Below are positions 8,144 through 16,463 of a stretch of DNA of 64,000 nucleotides, piece after piece (position 1 is the first letter of the stretch; each line of letters begins with the position of its first letter). A program made the translations under genes and the position numbers. The DNA is from Virgibacillus_O xinjiangensis (GTDB lineage Bacteria; Bacillota; Bacilli; Bacillales; Amphibacillaceae): positions 7,748 through 71,747 of the forward strand of contig NZ_JBHRSA010000015.1 in NCBI RefSeq assembly GCF_042643145.1, in the 5' to 3' direction. Under the pieces are notes generated by a model that saw nothing but the letters and a program-made list of their open reading frames with translations, made no database searches and was not told the origin of the DNA.

Positions 8144-9207
8144 AAGAGATCAATATAGCAGTCATACCAGGAGATGGGATAGGACCTGAAGTCATCGGGG
8201 AAGGTATCAAGATATTGAAAGCAATTGAAGAGAAAGACCCGGAAATCTCCTTTTCTTTTACGGAATTTCCCTGGGGCTGTGAGTATTATCTCCAGCAGGG
8301 AAAAATGATGGATGCAGATGGCATCGATCGCCTGGCGAAATTTGATGCCATCTACTTGGGAGCAGTAGGGTATCCTGGGGTGCCGGACCATATTTCTCTC
8401 TGGGATCTCCTATTAAAAATCAGGAAGTCTTTCGACCAATATGTCAATCTAAGGCCAATCACATTGCTTCATCCAGAATTGACCCCATTGAAAGGGAAGT
8501 CCGGCTCAGACATCGATTTTCTCGTGATACGCGAAAACAGTGAAGGGGAGTATGCCGGAGCAGGTGACTGGCTTTATAAAGGGAAACCAGAAGAAGTCGT
8601 CCTGCAGACTGGGGTTTTTTCCAGAAAAGGGACAGAGCGGATCATCCGCTATGCTTATGAAGAAGCAAGAAAAAGCAATCGGACCCTTACAAGCATCAGC
8701 AAAGGAAATGCCCTGCAGTATTCGATGGTTTTCTGGGATGAAGTATTTGAAGAAGTGGGCAGAGAATATCCGGATGTAGAGACCTATTCTTATCTGGTGG
8801 ATGCGGCAAGCCTGTACTTTGTCACCGATCCGGAACGGTTTGAAGTAGTGGTGACGTCCAACTTGTTCGGAGATATTCTGACCGATCTTGGCGCAGCGCT
8901 GACAGGGGGGCTGGGGCTTGCAGCTGGAGCAAATATCAATCCAGAACGGAAGTATCCTTCCATGTTCGAACCGATTCATGGATCAGCTCCTGATATTGCT
9001 GGAAAGGGTCTGGCCAATCCGTTGGCATCCATCTGGTCGGCAAGTCAGATGCTTGACTTCTTTGGAGAGGAAGAGTGGGGAAGAACGGTACTCGATATCA
9101 TGCGGGACCTGCTGAAGGAGCCGGAACTTCTTACTCCTGATTTAGGAGGTAAGGCAACCACACAGGAAGTCGGTGACAGGTTTGCAGACATGCTGAAGAG
9201 AAAATAA
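8140..9207 (+). CDS. Tartrate/D-malate dehydrogenase (decarboxylating)
   Basis: Beta-decarboxylating dehydrogenase of 355 residues from the isopropylmalate/isocitrate dehydrogenase family. IPGDGIGPEV at the N terminus, the LRP stretch, the NSEGEYAG substrate loop and the FEPIHGSAPDIAGKG nucleotide site are visible. The NSEGEYAG loop and the GAVGYPGVPDHISLW stretch match tartrate/D-malate dehydrogenases rather than LeuB, which is encoded separately at 40983. The product would be pyruvate or a related acid plus CO2. The GTG at 8140, 8 bases from AAAGGAG, is favoured over a TTG at 8134; it overlaps the alr stop by 4 bases. Confidence 0.82.
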   Translation: MKEINIAVIPGDGIGPEVIGEGIKILKAIEEKDPEISFSFTEFPWGCEYYLQQGKMMDADGIDRLAKFDAIYLGAVGYPGVPDHISLWDLLLKIRKSFDQYVNLRPITLLHPELTPLKGKSGSDIDFLVIRENSEGEYAGAGDWLYKGKPEEVVLQTGVFSRKGTERIIRYAYEEARKSNRTLTSISKGNALQYSMVFWDEVFEEVGREYPDVETYSYLVDAASLYFVTDPERFEVVVTSNLFGDILTDLGAALTGGLGLAAGANINPERKYPSMFEPIHGSAPDIAGKGLANPLASIWSASQMLDFFGEEEWGRTVLDIMRDLLKEPELLTPDLGGKATTQEVGDRFADMLKRK

Positions 9208-9219
9208 AAAGATTAAAAT

Positions 9220-9441
9220 AAGAGGCTGGGACAAAAGTGTTTTATCAAGGGGGATTCCGAACGAACAAAGGATAGGAGATATCCTTCGCTTTTCGCGATC
9301 GGCTGATGAGCTCTTCGTGCTATCGCACTACGGTGTCTCACCTATGCCTTCCTCTTGCAGGAGTTTGCGTATACTTCCATCGCCTATTCGGTTCATTATT
9401 CGTCTCTTGAGATAAACAGTTTAGTTATGTCCCAACCTCTT
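9220..9441. mobile_element. MITE-like element with imperfect terminal inverted repeats
   Basis: About 222 bases bounded by AAGAGGCTGGGACAAAA (9220-9236) and, inverted, AAGAGGTTGGGACATAA (9425-9441 read on the minus strand). It fills the gap between the dehydrogenase and the convergent minus-strand operon and codes for nothing convincing. A second copy begins at 63847 with the same GGGACAAAAGTGTTT start. The TIRs would also allow a long hairpin that could end transcription. No clear target duplication is visible. Intergenic repeats with a similar GGGACA(A/T)AA end are, as I recall, common in Bacillota. Confidence 0.6.
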
Positions 9442-9538
9442 CATTTATATATGAAATGTTACCACCACGTGAATGGGTGCCGCGCTATGCCACTCATGCC
9501 ATGCCCGCTGCAACTCGATCGCCGCTCAACGCAACCTG

Positions 9539-11230
9539 TCAGGAGATGCGGTACAGCCTGATTTTCCATGGAGACTCGGCGTTTTCAAACGTCTCTTCAT
9601 GGACGAGACCGAGTTCTTGATAGTTGCTGATCGGAACAGCAGAAAGGATATAATCTCCGCCAAGGTTTTTCAAGGCGTCTGTATTGATGTCCAACTGTTC
9701 GATTGGTTCACTGCGGTCTTTGGTGAACAGATAATCCTTTCCGTGCTCAGCTACATACATATACAGACGGCCGCCCCAGTCATCGAAGTAGTTTTCTAGT
9801 GTTGGATTCTTGTCCAACTCACCGGCAATCACTTCACGGAACTTATGCTTATATTCCAGAGGGAAGCTGTTATTGTAGGTATCCAGCGTATAAAAGCCAT
9901 TGAACTGGGCGATGGTCGGATGCATGCCGATACTCACTACACGATATTCGGATTGTTCTTCCCCGATATATTCTTCCATTTCCTGAAACAGTTCTTCCGA
10001 GTAAAATTCAGCAAACGTCGGCATCCCGTAGGAACTGTATTTGAATTCCTCTTGAAGTCCGAATAGATTGTATGCTTGCATGGCAATCAATAATGCAGCA
10101 AAGACAGGTCCCCATTTTACATGCCTCCACAGCACGGACAATGCCAGAGCAAAGGCGATGTACCAAATCGCCGGATCGAGGAAATGAATTCTGGCAAAGT
10201 TGAAGGTATTGGCGATCATGAAATTATCCTTCAGAACCCGCATGCCTTCCCAATACCAGAAAGCATACCAGGTGGCCAGTATCAGATTGACTATGAATAG
10301 TGTCAGCAGCCTTTTTGGCGGGATATTCTTCCAGGCAAGAATCAACATGGCGCCTAGTACCAATGGAACAATAATATATGCCTGATGTGCTTCATCATGG
10401 GTGAGGCCGTACAGGAAGTTTTCCCATGCCAGTTCATAGGTCCGTTCGAACGTGTTATAGCCAAGGTCCATTTCTTCCCGATGGGAGGTGAATCCTTCGT
10501 CAAAGAACATGGATATGATCAGCAGATAGTTTTTTATAATATAGATGCCAGTCATAGCACACATAGCTGTAAACCATGGCCAATTCGGCTGTTTTCTGCG
10601 ATACCAGTCCAGCAGCCAGAAAATACCCATGACTCCGATAAAAAAGACAAAGGACAGAACAAAATTGGAGAAGAATGGGATCAGCAATAGGACCAGCCAG
10701 TGACGCTTCGGTGTGTTCCACCCATATTTGCGGATGGTCAGGAACAAGTAAAGAGCAAGTGGCAGACCGGCAATCGATAGGACTCCAGACGGCCAGTAAG
10801 GAAGCATCGCAAAGCAAAGGGCAGAGCCTGCCGTAATGAGCTGCTGTTTTTTCCCTTTGAATACAAAGCGGCTCAACAGCAGATACATGCCAATGAACGC
10901 ACCGATACGCATAATCGTCTGACTGATAGTATATGCTGTCATCGGTTCGAACCATACATACAGCCATACGACGGCATCAAACGCCGACGGCAGTGTGCTT
11001 CTCGGCAGCCCGTTGATGGCTTGGGGCAGTTCGGTATCCTCCATGGTGAATATAGGGCCATGTTCTGCCAGCAATTGGTACCAGACAATATTGGAGTCCA
11101 TATTATCATGCACCCGGATATGAGTATGCTCGCCAAGTATGTAGTAGGGCAGCAAATAAGCCGCCAGGATGATGCAGGCCAACAGGATGAATTTATTTCT
11201 GGAAATACTTGTGAATAGCCGTGATCCCAT
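9539..11230 (-). CDS. Polytopic membrane protein, YkoS/DUF6044-like
   Basis: About 563-residue integral membrane protein with roughly a dozen hydrophobic segments over the first 370 residues and a C-terminal soluble domain. The early extracytoplasmic loop contains HDNMDSN, resembling the acidic loop of GT-C-type glycosyltransferases. It resembles the uncharacterised Bacillus YkoS (DUF6044), which is encoded beside a glycosyltransferase. As the last gene of a nucleotide-sugar operon it is a good candidate for the transferase that moves the lipid-linked sugar onto a surface acceptor; this is inference. Start at 11230 is chosen because AAAGGA precedes it at 8 bases; it overlaps the preceding gene by 38 bases. 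Confidence 0.7.
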   Translation of the reverse strand: MGSRLFTSISRNKFILLACIILAAYLLPYYILGEHTHIRVHDNMDSNIVWYQLLAEHGPIFTMEDTELPQAINGLPRSTLPSAFDAVVWLYVWFEPMTAYTISQTIMRIGAFIGMYLLLSRFVFKGKKQQLITAGSALCFAMLPYWPSGVLSIAGLPLALYLFLTIRKYGWNTPKRHWLVLLLIPFFSNFVLSFVFFIGVMGIFWLLDWYRRKQPNWPWFTAMCAMTGIYIIKNYLLIISMFFDEGFTSHREEMDLGYNTFERTYELAWENFLYGLTHDEAHQAYIIVPLVLGAMLILAWKNIPPKRLLTLFIVNLILATWYAFWYWEGMRVLKDNFMIANTFNFARIHFLDPAIWYIAFALALSVLWRHVKWGPVFAALLIAMQAYNLFGLQEEFKYSSYGMPTFAEFYSEELFQEMEEYIGEEQSEYRVVSIGMHPTIAQFNGFYTLDTYNNSFPLEYKHKFREVIAGELDKNPTLENYFDDWGGRLYMYVAEHGKDYLFTKDRSEPIEQLDINTDALKNLGGDYILSAVPISNYQELGLVHEETFENAESPWKIRLYRIS

Positions 11231-12323
11231 GATCCACATCCTTTTCTGTCAATCCGTAATATAGCGGCAGGCGCAGAATTCTTTCGCTTTCTACCGTCGT
11301 CCATCTGTCTTCACCGATGAAGGAGCCGAACCGCTTCCCGGCATCCGAAGAATGGAGGGGGACATAATGTGGGACAGCCATAACCCCTTGCTCCTTCAGA
11401 TAGGCAATCAAGCGGGAACGTTCCTGTCCATCCTTTGTCTTTATGTAAAACATGTGGGCATTATGTTCACAGTCTTCGGGGATATGCGGGCCCTCGAGCA
11501 TTTCTTGGTCGAATAGTTCCTGCAATCCTTTCTGGTAGTTGTTCCAGCTGCGAATCCTGTTTGCATTGATTTTTTCTGCATGGTCAAGCTGTACTGATAG
11601 ATAGGCGGCATTGAGCTCACTCAACAGAAAGGAAGAACCGATATCACGCCAGGTGTATTTATCGACCACCCCTTTGAGGAACTGTGAGCGGTCTGTTCCT
11701 TTTTCCTGCAGAATCTCCGCCCGCTCGATCAGTGACGGGTCATTGACCAGCAGTGCACCACCCTCGCCACATGTATAATTCTTCGTTTCATGGAAGCTGA
11801 AGGTCCCCATATGCCCGATGCTGCCAAGCGGTTTACCCCGATAGCTGCTCATCAATGCCTGGGCAGCATCCTCAATCACCCACAGATGGTGTTTTTCTGC
11901 TAATTCCATTATTCGGTCCATGTCACAAGAAACACCTGCGTAGTGGACTACAACGATGGCTTTTGTCCGACTGGTTATTGCGTTGGCAGTTTGATCGGGA
12001 TCTATATTCATCGTCCCCGGCGTAACATCGACGAATCGGATGTCCGCCCCTCTCAGGACAAAGGCATTTGCCGTGGAAACAAAGGTATAGGAGGGCATGA
12101 TCACTTCATCCCCTTCACCGATTTCTGCCAATAATGCGGTCATTTCCAGGGCGGCAGTACAGGAAGGGGTAAGGATGGCTTTTTCACAGCCAAGACGTGC
12201 TTCCATCCACTGGGAGCATTTTTCCGCGAATGGCCCATTACCTGCTAATTTCTGCTGATTCATTGCCTGTTTGATTGCTTCATGTTCTGTTCCGATGTTG
12301 CAAGGTTTATTGAATGGAATCAT
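11193..12323 (-). CDS. wecE: dTDP-4-amino-4,6-dideoxygalactose transaminase
   Basis: DegT/DnrJ/EryC1/StrS sugar aminotransferase of 376 residues. The PLP lysine lies in SFHETKNYTCGEGGA (Lys181, the same position as I recall for E. coli WecE). EDAAQA and the family's KGTDRSQF stretch are present. It should transaminate dTDP-4-keto-6-deoxyglucose, the product of RmlB encoded upstream in this operon, to the 4-amino-4,6-dideoxy sugar (galactose configuration in E. coli). Cytoplasmic. Start with GAGGTGAT upstream, just after the flippase-like gene. Confidence 0.88.
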   Translation of the reverse strand: MIPFNKPCNIGTEHEAIKQAMNQQKLAGNGPFAEKCSQWMEARLGCEKAILTPSCTAALEMTALLAEIGEGDEVIMPSYTFVSTANAFVLRGADIRFVDVTPGTMNIDPDQTANAITSRTKAIVVVHYAGVSCDMDRIMELAEKHHLWVIEDAAQALMSSYRGKPLGSIGHMGTFSFHETKNYTCGEGGALLVNDPSLIERAEILQEKGTDRSQFLKGVVDKYTWRDIGSSFLLSELNAAYLSVQLDHAEKINANRIRSWNNYQKGLQELFDQEMLEGPHIPEDCEHNAHMFYIKTKDGQERSRLIAYLKEQGVMAVPHYVPLHSSDAGKRFGSFIGEDRWTTVESERILRLPLYYGLTEKDVDHGITAIHKYFQK

Positions 12324-12327
12324 ATAA

Positions 12328-12684
12328 TCACCTCATGACGATAATTCCCAGGACAATTAGGGAAAAGCCGATAATTTTCTGTGTATCTACTGGTTCGCCG
12401 AAGAAAACGGCGGAAAGAATGAAAACCAGCACGAAGGACAAGCTCATGAACGGATATGCATAGCTGATATCGAACTTGGTCATGGCTGCCATCCAGCTTA
12501 GCGCCGCCAGGAAAGCTGCCAGAAACCCGGAAATGATCCAAGGGTTCAGCAGCAGTTGAAGCAGGAAGAGGATTTTATCGGCCAGCGGCCCAGGCAGGTT
12601 CCCTTGCTGGTCGATCTTCCACTTCAGAATGAGCTGGCCATAGACAGTAAAGAAAATCGTGCCGAATATATAGGCATAACCCAT
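12328..12684 (-). CDS. Small EamA/SMR-like membrane protein, possible sugar-lipid flippase
   Basis: Protein of 118 residues with four hydrophobic segments, the size and layout of a small multidrug resistance / half EamA protein such as ArnE/ArnF. It ends with the typical LIVLGIIV helix and has FFGEP before it. Encoded inside a sugar-lipid operon between a transaminase and an acetyltransferase gene, it more likely helps move an undecaprenyl-linked sugar across the membrane than export drugs; this is inference by analogy with ArnEF and GtrA. RBS GGAGGGTGATCC overlaps the end of the preceding gene. Confidence 0.7.
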   Translation of the reverse strand: MGYAYIFGTIFFTVYGQLILKWKIDQQGNLPGPLADKILFLLQLLLNPWIISGFLAAFLAALSWMAAMTKFDISYAYPFMSLSFVLVFILSAVFFGEPVDTQKIIGFSLIVLGIIVMR

Positions 12685-12687
12685 GGA

Positions 12688-13377
12688 TCACCCTCCTACC
12701 GGCAACGAGCCATTCAGTTTATGATAAACATTCACGGCACCATTCAAGCGGAATCCGAGTGAAATGAACACATTCAAGGATGCCGGGTTGGAAGGAGAAA
12801 TAGAAGTCTTCAGCTGGTCATATCCACTGATGCGGAACTGTTCTTCGACACAGGCACTGGTAAAGGCCTTGGCAAGCCCCCTCCCGCGGAAATCCTTATG
12901 CATGCCGAGCAGGAGGATCCTATCCTTCTCATAAGCGAAGAAGCCGGCCGTCCGGTCTTCAAATTGAAGGGCAAGAATCTGATCCTGGTCAATCAAGTCA
13001 CTGACCCAATTGCGGTATCTCCGGTCCGCCATATAATCCGGAATATTGAAATCCCGGTGGAACCGGCCACCTTTAAAGGCTTCACCGGCAATATCCAGTA
13101 TCTCCTCCCGGTCGTATTCCCGAGTAAATGTGATACCTTCTTGGTAGACTGTTTCGAATCGGTTCCTTCTGCAGACTGGCTCTGTCAGTGTATCGACATA
13201 ATAGAATCCGTGCTTTACCAGGTTTTGCGTATCGGCAGAAGGAGGCACTTTGAGCGTAAAATGCCCCTCTGTCTCACTCGTCTGCTGGAGAGCGGCTTCA
13301 CTATATTCAGTCAGCTGGTATGTATCCACCAGGAAATTCCGCTTATCCCAAGGGGTTGCTTCCAAGTATTCCTTCAT
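12688..13377 (-). CDS. wecD: GNAT acetyltransferase, WecD/RffC-like
   Basis: 229-residue acetyltransferase with a GNAT fold in its C-terminal half: the acetyl-CoA site FRGRGLAKAF is at about residues 172-181, and LGFR follows later. The N-terminal half is the extra domain seen in dTDP-fucosamine acetyltransferases (WecD/RffC). With WecE next door it should acetylate dTDP-4-amino-4,6-dideoxygalactose to dTDP-Fuc4NAc. Start ATG with AGGAG 8 bases upstream; it overlaps the end of the glycosyltransferase gene by 4 bases. Confidence 0.75.
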   Translation of the reverse strand: MKEYLEATPWDKRNFLVDTYQLTEYSEAALQQTSETEGHFTLKVPPSADTQNLVKHGFYYVDTLTEPVCRRNRFETVYQEGITFTREYDREEILDIAGEAFKGGRFHRDFNIPDYMADRRYRNWVSDLIDQDQILALQFEDRTAGFFAYEKDRILLLGMHKDFRGRGLAKAFTSACVEEQFRISGYDQLKTSISPSNPASLNVFISLGFRLNGAVNVYHKLNGSLPVGG

Positions 13378-14360
13378 TCTATCAGCTCCTGTTCATCTGT
13401 ATCTTTTGCTTCATCTGTTGTTTCACGTATGAGATATAATGGTCTGGCTTTCGTTTCATTGAAGATTTTTCCGATATAAAGTCCCAGGATACCGAAGTTG
13501 AAAAAAATCAGTCCACCGAGAAAGAAGATGGAGACCATCACACTGGTCCAGCCGGCTACACGTTCATCCAGGAAAAAGTAGCGGGCAAATAAGTACAACG
13601 CATATAAAAAGGATGCGAAAGAGATAAGGAACCCGAACTGGATCGACAGCCGCAGTGGCTTGTTCGATTGGGAAACGATCGCATCGGTTGCCAAGCTGAG
13701 CAATTTATGAAAATTATAGGATGACTTTCCTTCTTTTCTGGCATTATGTTCGACGGGGATTTTTGTGGAGCGGTACCCCATCCACTGGATGAACAGTGGA
13801 AAATAGCGGTTTTGTTCCCGCATGCGGCGGTATCCCATCACCACTTTCCTTTCGCAAATGCTGAAATTGGCTACGGTGAAATCGGTGGATTGCCCGCTGA
13901 AATAATCATAAATCCTATAGAAAAGTTGGGAGCCTTTCTTTTTCAGCCAACTGTCCTGCCGCTCCACCCGCTTTCCAAATACTACTTCGTATCCTTCCTG
14001 AGCCTTTTGATAGAGTTTCGGAATCTCTTCTGGACGGTCCTGCAGATCGCAATCCATGACGACGACCCAGTCGCCCTTTGTGTGGTCGAGTCCGGCAGTA
14101 ATGGCATGATGCTGACCGAAATTCCGGGCGAAATCCAGTCCTGTGATGGCTGGATCTTCTTCACTCAATTTCTTGATTGTTTCCCATGCCCCGTCTGGAC
14201 TGGCGTCATTTACAAGGATGATTTCATGTTGGGCTGGTATGCTGGAAATTGCCTTCCGGATCCGACGGCAAAGCTCTACCAAACAGGTTTCACAGCCGTA
14301 TACCGGAACGACCACAGAAATTAGAGGGTCTGCTTGTTTTTCCATTCGCTTACATACCAC
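13374..14360 (-). CDS. Family 2 glycosyltransferase, bactoprenol-sugar synthase type (GtrB-like)
   Basis: 328 residues: an N-terminal GT-A domain with ISVVVPVYG, ILVNDASPDG and the MDCDLQDRPE metal-binding stretch, then two hydrophobic hairpin helices at about residues 240-265 and 280-305. This is the architecture of GtrB/ArnC/DPM1-type enzymes that attach a sugar to undecaprenyl phosphate on the cytoplasmic face. It probably uses the dTDP-amino sugar made by its operon partners. Two starts are possible: 14360 (GGAG 4 bases upstream) or ATG 14345 without a clear RBS. It overlaps the rmlB end. Confidence 0.85.
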   Translation of the reverse strand: MVCKRMEKQADPLISVVVPVYGCETCLVELCRRIRKAISSIPAQHEIILVNDASPDGAWETIKKLSEEDPAITGLDFARNFGQHHAITAGLDHTKGDWVVVMDCDLQDRPEEIPKLYQKAQEGYEVVFGKRVERQDSWLKKKGSQLFYRIYDYFSGQSTDFTVANFSICERKVVMGYRRMREQNRYFPLFIQWMGYRSTKIPVEHNARKEGKSSYNFHKLLSLATDAIVSQSNKPLRLSIQFGFLISFASFLYALYLFARYFFLDERVAGWTSVMVSIFFLGGLIFFNFGILGLYIGKIFNETKARPLYLIRETTDEAKDTDEQELIE

Positions 14361-15358
14361 TCCATTGTTTTCTTCAACCCTTCATGGAAATCAACTGCAG
14401 GCTTCCAGCCCAGTTCCTGCTTGATTTTCCGGTCGTCTACCGAATATCTTCGGTCATGGCCTTTCCGGTCTTCCGTAAACTTGATGAGGTCTCTATAGCT
14501 TGAAATACTGTACGGCTGCCGGTACTCCGGCACAAATTCATCAAGAAGACTGCAAATCTGAGCTGCCATATCCTTATTCGTCTGTTCGTTTCCGCCACCG
14601 ACATTATAGCTTTCCAGGGTGTGCCCTTTATGGTAGATAAGATCAATGGCTCGACAATGGTCGTCGACATAGAGCCAGTCACGGACATTTCCACCATCCC
14701 CATAAATGGGGATTTGTTTGCCTTCCAATGCATGGCTGATGATTGTAGGTATCAGTTTTTCTTGATGCTGCCGAGGACCATAGTTGTTGGAACTGGAGGA
14801 AATGACCACATCCATTCCATACGTATAGCCAAAGCTTTTGACAAAGAAATTTGCACTTGCCTTGGAGGCGCTGTATGGGTTCCGTGGGTTATATGGCGTC
14901 GTCTCCGAGAAACTTCCTACCTCGCCAAGCGACCCATAGACCTCATCGGTGGAGATTTGGTGAAATCTGCGGATGTCAAGCTCACCTTTTTCTTCCCAAT
15001 CTTTCTTGGCAGCATCCAATAGAGTCAAGGTACCGAGTACATTGGACTCCACAAATGCCTGTGAATCTTCAATCGAGCGGTCGACATGTGATTCTGCTGC
15101 AAAATTGATGACACCGGATATGTCATATTCTTCAAATATGGAGGTTATCCAAGCTTTATCTCCGATATCTCCTTGAAGGAAGCGGTAATTCGGCCGCTGG
15201 TCCACTTCCCGGAGGTTATCCAGATTGCCTGCATAGGTCAGTTTATCTATATTCAATATCTGGGTATCTGGATATTGTTTGGTAAAATAGTCGATGAAGT
15301 TGGAGCCGATGAATCCGGCTCCGCCTGTAATAAGCAATGTCTGCTGACGATTATTCAT
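14321..15358 (-). CDS. rmlB: dTDP-glucose 4,6-dehydratase
   Basis: Extended short-chain dehydrogenase of 345 residues. TGGAGFIGSN at the N terminus binds NAD, STDEVYG carries the catalytic Thr-Asp-Glu, and YSASKAS is the YxxxK motif. It converts dTDP-glucose to dTDP-4-keto-6-deoxyglucose. No rmlC or rmlD accompanies it, so the pathway here does not lead to rhamnose; wecE and wecD point to a 4-amino sugar. RBS AGGGGTGG lies 6 bases upstream and the start overlaps the rmlA end by 8 bases. Confidence 0.93.
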   Translation of the reverse strand: MNNRQQTLLITGGAGFIGSNFIDYFTKQYPDTQILNIDKLTYAGNLDNLREVDQRPNYRFLQGDIGDKAWITSIFEEYDISGVINFAAESHVDRSIEDSQAFVESNVLGTLTLLDAAKKDWEEKGELDIRRFHQISTDEVYGSLGEVGSFSETTPYNPRNPYSASKASANFFVKSFGYTYGMDVVISSSSNNYGPRQHQEKLIPTIISHALEGKQIPIYGDGGNVRDWLYVDDHCRAIDLIYHKGHTLESYNVGGGNEQTNKDMAAQICSLLDEFVPEYRQPYSISSYRDLIKFTEDRKGHDRRYSVDDRKIKQELGWKPAVDFHEGLKKTMEWYVSEWKNKQTL

Positions 15359-16289
15359 TGCTGGCCACCCCTAGCATCGGATGCTGATCGATGGAATCAG
15401 GCTCCCAGTATTGGGTCGTATGCTTCCGTGCAGCAATCTCCAGCAAGTATTGACCGTAATCGTTTTTCTCCATCGACTTTCCCTTCTTATACAGCTCATC
15501 TTTCGAAATATATCCCAGATAGTAGGCGATTTCTTCCAAGCAGGCCAGTTTGAAACCTTGGCGCTGTTGGGTGATTTTGACAAACTCGGCTGCTTCAAAC
15601 AGCGATTCATGTGTACCGGTGTCCATCCATGCAAACCCACGGCCAAGCAGCTCAACATCCAGCTGACCGCGTTTTAAGTATTCTTTGTTCAAATCGGTGA
15701 TCTCCAATTCCCCTCGAGCGGAAGGCTTCAATTTTTTGGCGATTTTCACAGCGCGGTGGTCATATAGATACAGACCTGTCACCGCAAAATCGGATTTCGG
15801 ATCCTCCGGTTTTTCTTCCAAGGACAGCACCTTTTGATAGCGGTCGAACTCTACGACGCCAAAGCGCTCCGGGTCTTTGACACGGTAGCCGAATACTGTG
15901 GCATGCTGATGGGTTTTAATCGCATTGCGAAGCAGGGTGGTAAACCCTTGGCCGTAGAAAATATTATCGGCGAGAATCAGAGCCACTTTGTCAATACCGA
16001 TAAATTCCTCAGCAATTGTCAGGGCTTCCGGAATTCCCTTCGGCTCTGCCTGCTCCTGGTACTCGAGGCGGATCCCAAGCTCACTTCCGTCCCCCAAAAG
16101 CTCCTTAAAACGCGGAGTATCTTCTGGTGTACTGATAATCATGATTTCATCAATCCCTCCGAGCATCAGAACGGACAGTGGATAATAGATCATCGGTTTG
16201 TCATATACGGCAAGCAAATGTTTATTGATACTGTTTGTACTGGGGGATAACCTTGTCCCGCTTCCCCCGGCCAATATGATTCCCTTCAT
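15351..16289 (-). CDS. rmlA: Glucose-1-phosphate thymidylyltransferase
   Basis: Nucleotidyltransferase of 312 residues starting MKGIILAGGSGTRL, the pyrophosphorylase signature. It makes dTDP-glucose from glucose-1-phosphate and dTTP, the first step of the operon's sugar pathway. The sequence is open upstream to 16349, but the ATG at 16289 has GAGAGG directly upstream and gives the usual N terminus. It is somewhat longer at the C terminus than a typical 290-residue RmlA. First gene of the seven-gene minus-strand operon. Confidence 0.92.
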   Translation of the reverse strand: MKGIILAGGSGTRLSPSTNSINKHLLAVYDKPMIYYPLSVLMLGGIDEIMIISTPEDTPRFKELLGDGSELGIRLEYQEQAEPKGIPEALTIAEEFIGIDKVALILADNIFYGQGFTTLLRNAIKTHQHATVFGYRVKDPERFGVVEFDRYQKVLSLEEKPEDPKSDFAVTGLYLYDHRAVKIAKKLKPSARGELEITDLNKEYLKRGQLDVELLGRGFAWMDTGTHESLFEAAEFVKITQQRQGFKLACLEEIAYYLGYISKDELYKKGKSMEKNDYGQYLLEIAARKHTTQYWEPDSIDQHPMLGVASNE

Positions 16290-16463
16290 ACCTCTCACCC
16301 CTTGTGGCTGGTATGTACGATGCCAGCCGAATTTAGTATCATGTTGCAAGGATATAAATTAGTACGATATATCTTATAATCTATTACCACGTCTATGCGG
16401 AAGATAATCTTACGTTTTGATTTCAATTATATTTCATTCGAGATGAGGTAGCGGCGTCCATGG

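Noticed and set aside
9355..9799. Open frames on the + strand over the repeat and the end of the membrane protein gene
   Set aside because: They overlap a repeat element and the antisense of a real gene, with no start signal.
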